From: Latrodectus hesperus
Lineage: Eukaryota; Arthropoda; Arachnida; Araneae; Theridiidae
Assembly (NCBI GenBank): GCA_037975125.1
Contig: CM075857.1
Coordinates: 88,248,199-88,312,198, forward strand
Direction of reading: 5' to 3'
DNA length: 64,000 nt
Position numbers and translations under genes: made by a program. Shown one piece after another: positions 58,452-64,000 of the stretch. Below the pieces are notes generated by a model. It saw only the letters and a list, made by a program, of their open reading frames with translations, ran no database searches and was not told the origin of the DNA. Position 1 is the stretch's first letter; every line of letters begins with the position of its first letter.

Positions 58452-59821
58452 AAAAATGTATATCATATTTCTTTTTTGTAAAATATAAATTGCAAATAAT
58501 ATTATATAAAATTGCAGAACACTCGAAATATGAAATATAATATATTTGAAAATGGTTGCGAAAAAGGAAGCATAAATGTTTAATGTTACGATTACTTCCA
58601 GATTATTTATAGAAACGTTTGCGAAAATTTAAAGCAAAATATTAAGTAACATTTAATAATATATTATTATTTATTTTTATTATATTTGTGAAATATTGAC
58701 ATAGAAATTTTAATAGAATTATTTGTAATCGACAGTATATTACATTTATCAAATAAATACCAATAGATACCTATTAATATTGAATTACAAATCAAAGTAT
58801 TGATAAAAATACTGTGAAAAGTATGTTTGATCTGTAAAAATTTACATAAATATTTTATGCATGAAAAAAACTGCTTAGCATTTGTTAATTTACTTTGGTC
58901 ATACTTAAAATTTTCTCTTAAATTATATAAACATTTATTCAACAATATAGAAAGTATCCAAATATGAAATGATTTCTTATATGATAAATAAATTACTGAC
59001 TATTTCTTTAGAAAATATTAAATTTAGAACAAGATGTAAAACATTTGAAATTACATGCATTAAAAATAAATTGTTTTCAGAATGATTATTTTAACACTTT
59101 TTATCTGAAAAGATTATTATTCATCAAAATATAAATTTTAAAATTTCATATAATATTCCAGAATTTCTCAAAAACTGTAGTTTTGCATTACGTTATGAAC
59201 GAAATTTAATTTAAGATTTTTATTTTCTGTAGTACATTTTTATTCATGACTGAATTTGGAATTATTTATTATTTGTCATGGCGAAATATGTTTTAAAGAG
59301 ATGAATATGATAATTTCCATGTTGATGACAAATATGAAGAAATTTATATTTTTATCTCTATACAATAATTTAATAATAGTTTTAAAAGATTAGTTTCAAA
59401 ATTTTATTTTTTGATAATTTAAATATTAATAATATTTTCATTCTTCAATTTTCTAAATATAATTATATATTAATATCAGTTTCAAAGCTTTGAAAAACGC
59501 AATAAATTAAATTTTTTATAAAAACAAAAATTTGCCGTTTAAAAATTTTAAAATTAGGTTTAAACCAATATTTCTTGTTTTAAAATTCTACAAATTTTTT
59601 AGAAAATATTTTAATATAATCGTAAAATGCCTGCTCACAAATACTATGAACTCAGATACATAAATGATTTCAATTTTTTAGTTTTGAGGAAATTTCTTAG
59701 AATATTTAGGTTGAAGAGTTACTAGTTTGAAGAAATAACAATAATAGAAAATAAGAATTTTCAACCTTTATCGTTATTGAACGCATATTTGTTATTAGAT
59801 ATTAATAATGAAACAGCTTCA

Positions 59822-59825
<4 letters not shown>
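58452..59825. other. AT-rich intergenic DNA
   Basis: No gene recognised. Confidence 0.5.

Positions 59826-59918
<93 letters not shown>
59826..59918. repeat. (TA)n(GATA)n microsatellite
   Basis: About 60 bp of TA followed by eight GATA units. Confidence 0.98.
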
Positions 59919-62900
59919 TTTTAATGTTTTAATTAAATTTGCAGGTATGTTGTTTTAATTGAAAAAAATCATGTTATCTACATATTGAATGTCTAACAGA
60001 ACTAATCAGTTGATTACTCATAAAATATTGTTTTATTATTTTATTAAATACAATTTAATGTTCAAACTGAATTTTTAAATTTGAACAAAGCTTTTAAGTA
60101 ATAATGCTTAGATAAATGAAATTTAAACGGAGTATTAATTCAGTAATTAAATTAGATATTGAATGCCTTCATTGCATTTATACTTAATTAGTTCATTTGT
60201 TTAATTTATTATTTATATCTTTCAATTTTATTTATCTATATTGATTTGTATCAAATATATCTAATTTATTTTATGTTATATCCAGGTCTATACTGTGACA
60301 GCTATGTTCATACATTTACTATTTTTCATTCTTAAAATATTCTAATTATTTTTGGATGTGGATTTTGTTCTTATCTTCAACATATTTATTATATTTATTT
60401 TTTACGTGTGTGCATTTTTGTCCTGTCTCGTGACATGAGTATTCTCTTTGAGTCTATTTAAATATTTTTATGACTTTGTAGAATTTTGTGATGATTGTTC
60501 TGGAATTTTCTAAGTTTGTTTGAAGAAAAACCATATTTCGTGTCATATTGCTTTAGTTTCTAATAAAACTGATACAACGAAATTTGTTATTTCTTGTTCT
60601 ATTTATTTTTAAAATTTCTTGTTTGGTTTAGTCAACAAGAAATATATAACATCATGTATTGAGTCGCAAACAATTTGGTGCTTAGGACATTAGTACTGCT
60701 TTGAGTAGAAATTGAAGCAGTAAATCTCTGCATGAATTTAATACTTCTCTACAAGTTCTATTTTTAATAGTGTAGTTACATATACTGAGAGATTTAGGGA
60801 AAATGGATTCACAAACGATATCGTTTGCATATTTAATAGCTTTTAAAAATTTTAAACATAGAAATATTTCATTTCTTACCTAGGTAAGTTTTCCTTGTTG
60901 AGAAATATATTTTCAGGAAAAAAATTAAAATGTTCAGAAGAAAATGCATAATTGAATTTTCTTTTATAAATTATATTATTATAATAAATTTACGAAATAA
61001 TCATGCTGGAAATATATTCCTGCTATATCTAATATTAGAGCATAAGCATTGAATTTATTTCCAGCACCATTATTTCATTAGCATGTTATGAGTAGAACTG
61101 CAGGGGTGTGAATAATATTTTGGGAATTTTCGGTGACGATCCTTCATGTTTATATTTTGGATCTCAATGGATTAACCGACTTAAATATTGGTACTTAAAT
61201 GCATAATCCCTGGTACATAATTCTTCTTTGTAAAAAAATTTGTTTCACATTAATAATTATTTCAGTTAATTTTTTTCACGGGAAAAGTGAATGAAAAAAG
61301 AAAAAAATATATAAAAATGAAATTTTTTTATTCGCTGAAGCATTTATATTTAAATTAAAATTGTTTTCTAGATTTAACGAAAAATCATTTACTATCAGCT
61401 ATCATTGTTTTGTAAATAGGCATGTAACTGCGGATATATTAAAACTTGCACAACGCTTAGATCATTTTCCATTCTTTGTCTTGGATTTTAATAATTTGAA
61501 TGTCTTGAAATATGATGCATATTGGCTCCCAGGGAGCAGCACAATAATATTTATATAATATAGTTTATAAGAAATTTTTAGTGAAGTTTTTAATCTATCC
61601 AATAAAATATAAAATATTGTAACGTATATTTTGTTAAAATGTTACATCACAAATATTTAATCGTAAAAGCAAATACTAATACGCACTATTTAAACTCATT
61701 TATCATGTTATTATAAAACCAGCTCAAAATAGTCTTGCACCAAAGCTATTGTCTTCTTGTAATGTCTCTGTAATTAAAAATTTTAAATATAGTGAGCTTT
61801 AAGTGAAGTGATTTCGGTCATTTTTCATCTTATGTTTGAGAAGAAATCAAACAGAAAATAAAAATTTTTATTCAAGCTTTCTTTGTTCAAATCACTAATT
61901 TTTCTTAAGAAAATTTTTACATTATTCTTACGTATTATAAGGTACTGGGTTTGCTTTGTTTCAAAATTAATATTGTAAATATTGTTAAGTCTTGCATTTA
62001 TAAGAGGTAAGTTTATGTTTTTATATACTTTTGAGTGGCAAGTGTTATTATCATTAATTAAAATTAATTTTAACTTTGAATGGTTAACCATGCTTAAAAT
62101 GAAGTATCTTTAAATTCTAAGAATATTTAGAGAACTACTCGTATCTATGTATTTACTTATTACAATCCATTATAAATATTCTTACTGCATAAATTCTGAT
62201 AACTTATTTCCATTTTTTTGCTTTTAAATTCATTTAATTTTTTAGGTCAAGTATATTATAAATAAAAATTTATTACCATTATTTGAAAACTAGCACTTCA
62301 AAGGGTTTTAATTAATATAATTACTATAATGCACCTACTAAAAGTAAATTTGTAAAAATGTTTTAATTCAGGAAACTAAATGATAATTTTCACTCTGCCC
62401 CAGTAAAAAAAAATTATTAATGTTCATTTTAAAAATGCTCATGGATCCGACCATATAATATTTTAATTCCCTAAAGGAGTCCTTCTAGTAATATTTCAAC
62501 GAATTAAATATGGAAATTTTTATTAAAAATGGATGTCAAAAAGTAATTATTGAGTACCATTTAAATTAATTAAGAAACGGCTAACCACACCTATGCTTTA
62601 TTTTCATTCAACCAAATATTTTAAAGGTAGTCAAATTGATTAAGGCCATGTAGCTTTTTTACTTTTTTCACAAAGAAATTCGCAGAATCAATAAAAAATG
62701 TTAGTTTAGAATATCACACAAAAATCGTAGACTTCTCTCGTGGTCAAGATAAAGTAACTGAAATTTTAATAAAAGTAATTTTTCTTATATCCTGAATTTA
62801 TATCTCCTTTTGAAAATTCGAATTATATTACTTCCAAAGATTCAAAAAAATATATTGATTCCGAATGCTAATTTTCTCTCTCTGTGATATAAAATACAAT

Positions 62901-63206
62901 GGAAGTTATGGCCTTGAATGCATTTTCAGCCAAAGATAATGTCCCATTTATACTATTCTGCAAGATAAATGTAACCGTTCAGAAAATATAACACATAGAG
63001 ATATTCCGAAAAATGATTTATTTTAGGTTAGAAGAATATAAAACAGAACTTGTATATATAGCTATGATAATGGTTCAAAACATACTTTGAGAAATTGTAA
63101 AAATATTGATAATAAAAAATGTTTTTATTTATATTTATACACCTCGGTTATAAATTGTGTTTTGAATTAAATTAAATCATTTTTGAATAAGCTTACTAAA
63201 TTTATT
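59919..63206. other. AT-rich intergenic DNA
   Basis: No gene recognised. The 65-codon frame at 61361-61558 has somewhat mixed composition (HVTADILKLAQRLDHFPF) but no recognised family. Patches at 60640-60740 and 61090-61210 are slightly less AT-rich and unassigned. Confidence 0.5.

Positions 63207-64000
<794 letters not shown>

Overview
The window is a very AT-rich (about three-quarters A+T by eye), gene-poor stretch of animal nuclear DNA. It has long (TA)n microsatellites and many decayed transposons but no complete host gene, rRNA or intact tRNA gene. The transposon families (DUF4817-type mariner, pogo/Tigger-like, Tc1-like, two RNase H-bearing non-LTR retrotransposons, a GIN/KRBA2-type integrase element and tRNA-derived SINEs) match my recollection of arthropod genomes, and of spiders in particular. 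The spider assignment is inference from family resemblance, not from a search.

Layout. 1-1600: degenerate tandem repeat with a unit of roughly 190-230 bp. 1600-2110: Tc1-like transposase fossil with a tandemly repeated catalytic segment. 2317-2650 and 4364-4811: long TA-type microsatellites, with a perfect 29-bp hairpin at 3632-3701. 12726-14336: complete mariner-type element with TIRs of about 160 bp and a transposase gene broken by three small lesions. 18438-18593: tRNA-derived SINE. 18980-20846: pogo/Tigger-like element sitting in a (TA)n tract. 23290-24450: 5'-truncated non-LTR retrotransposon end, with a 41-bp-arm hairpin at 23416-23508. 25835-25930: decayed SINE. 33782-33994: orphan coding-like ORF. 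34151-35909: a pair of nearly identical 228-bp direct repeats enclosing a pair of perfect 42-bp inverted repeats. 37890-38600: short tandem repeats and an LTR-like segment. 41330-42330: a second Tc1-like fossil. 46620-47920: integrase-element fossil split by a 189-bp SINE that has a 13-bp target-site duplication. 56315-57094: internally deleted mariner with long TIRs. 57640-58451: second non-LTR retrotransposon end. The rest is AT-rich DNA in which I recognise nothing.

There is no operon or cooperating gene set. What the window records is a history of insertion and decay. In three of the elements the reading-frame breaks fall mainly in A/T homopolymers, so they could be true decay or assembly error. 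I found no convincing new functional system. The most useful items for follow-up are the nested repeat structure at 34.1-35.9 kb, the SINE-in-integrase insertion at 47.7 kb, the hairpins, and the orphan ORF at 33.8 kb.
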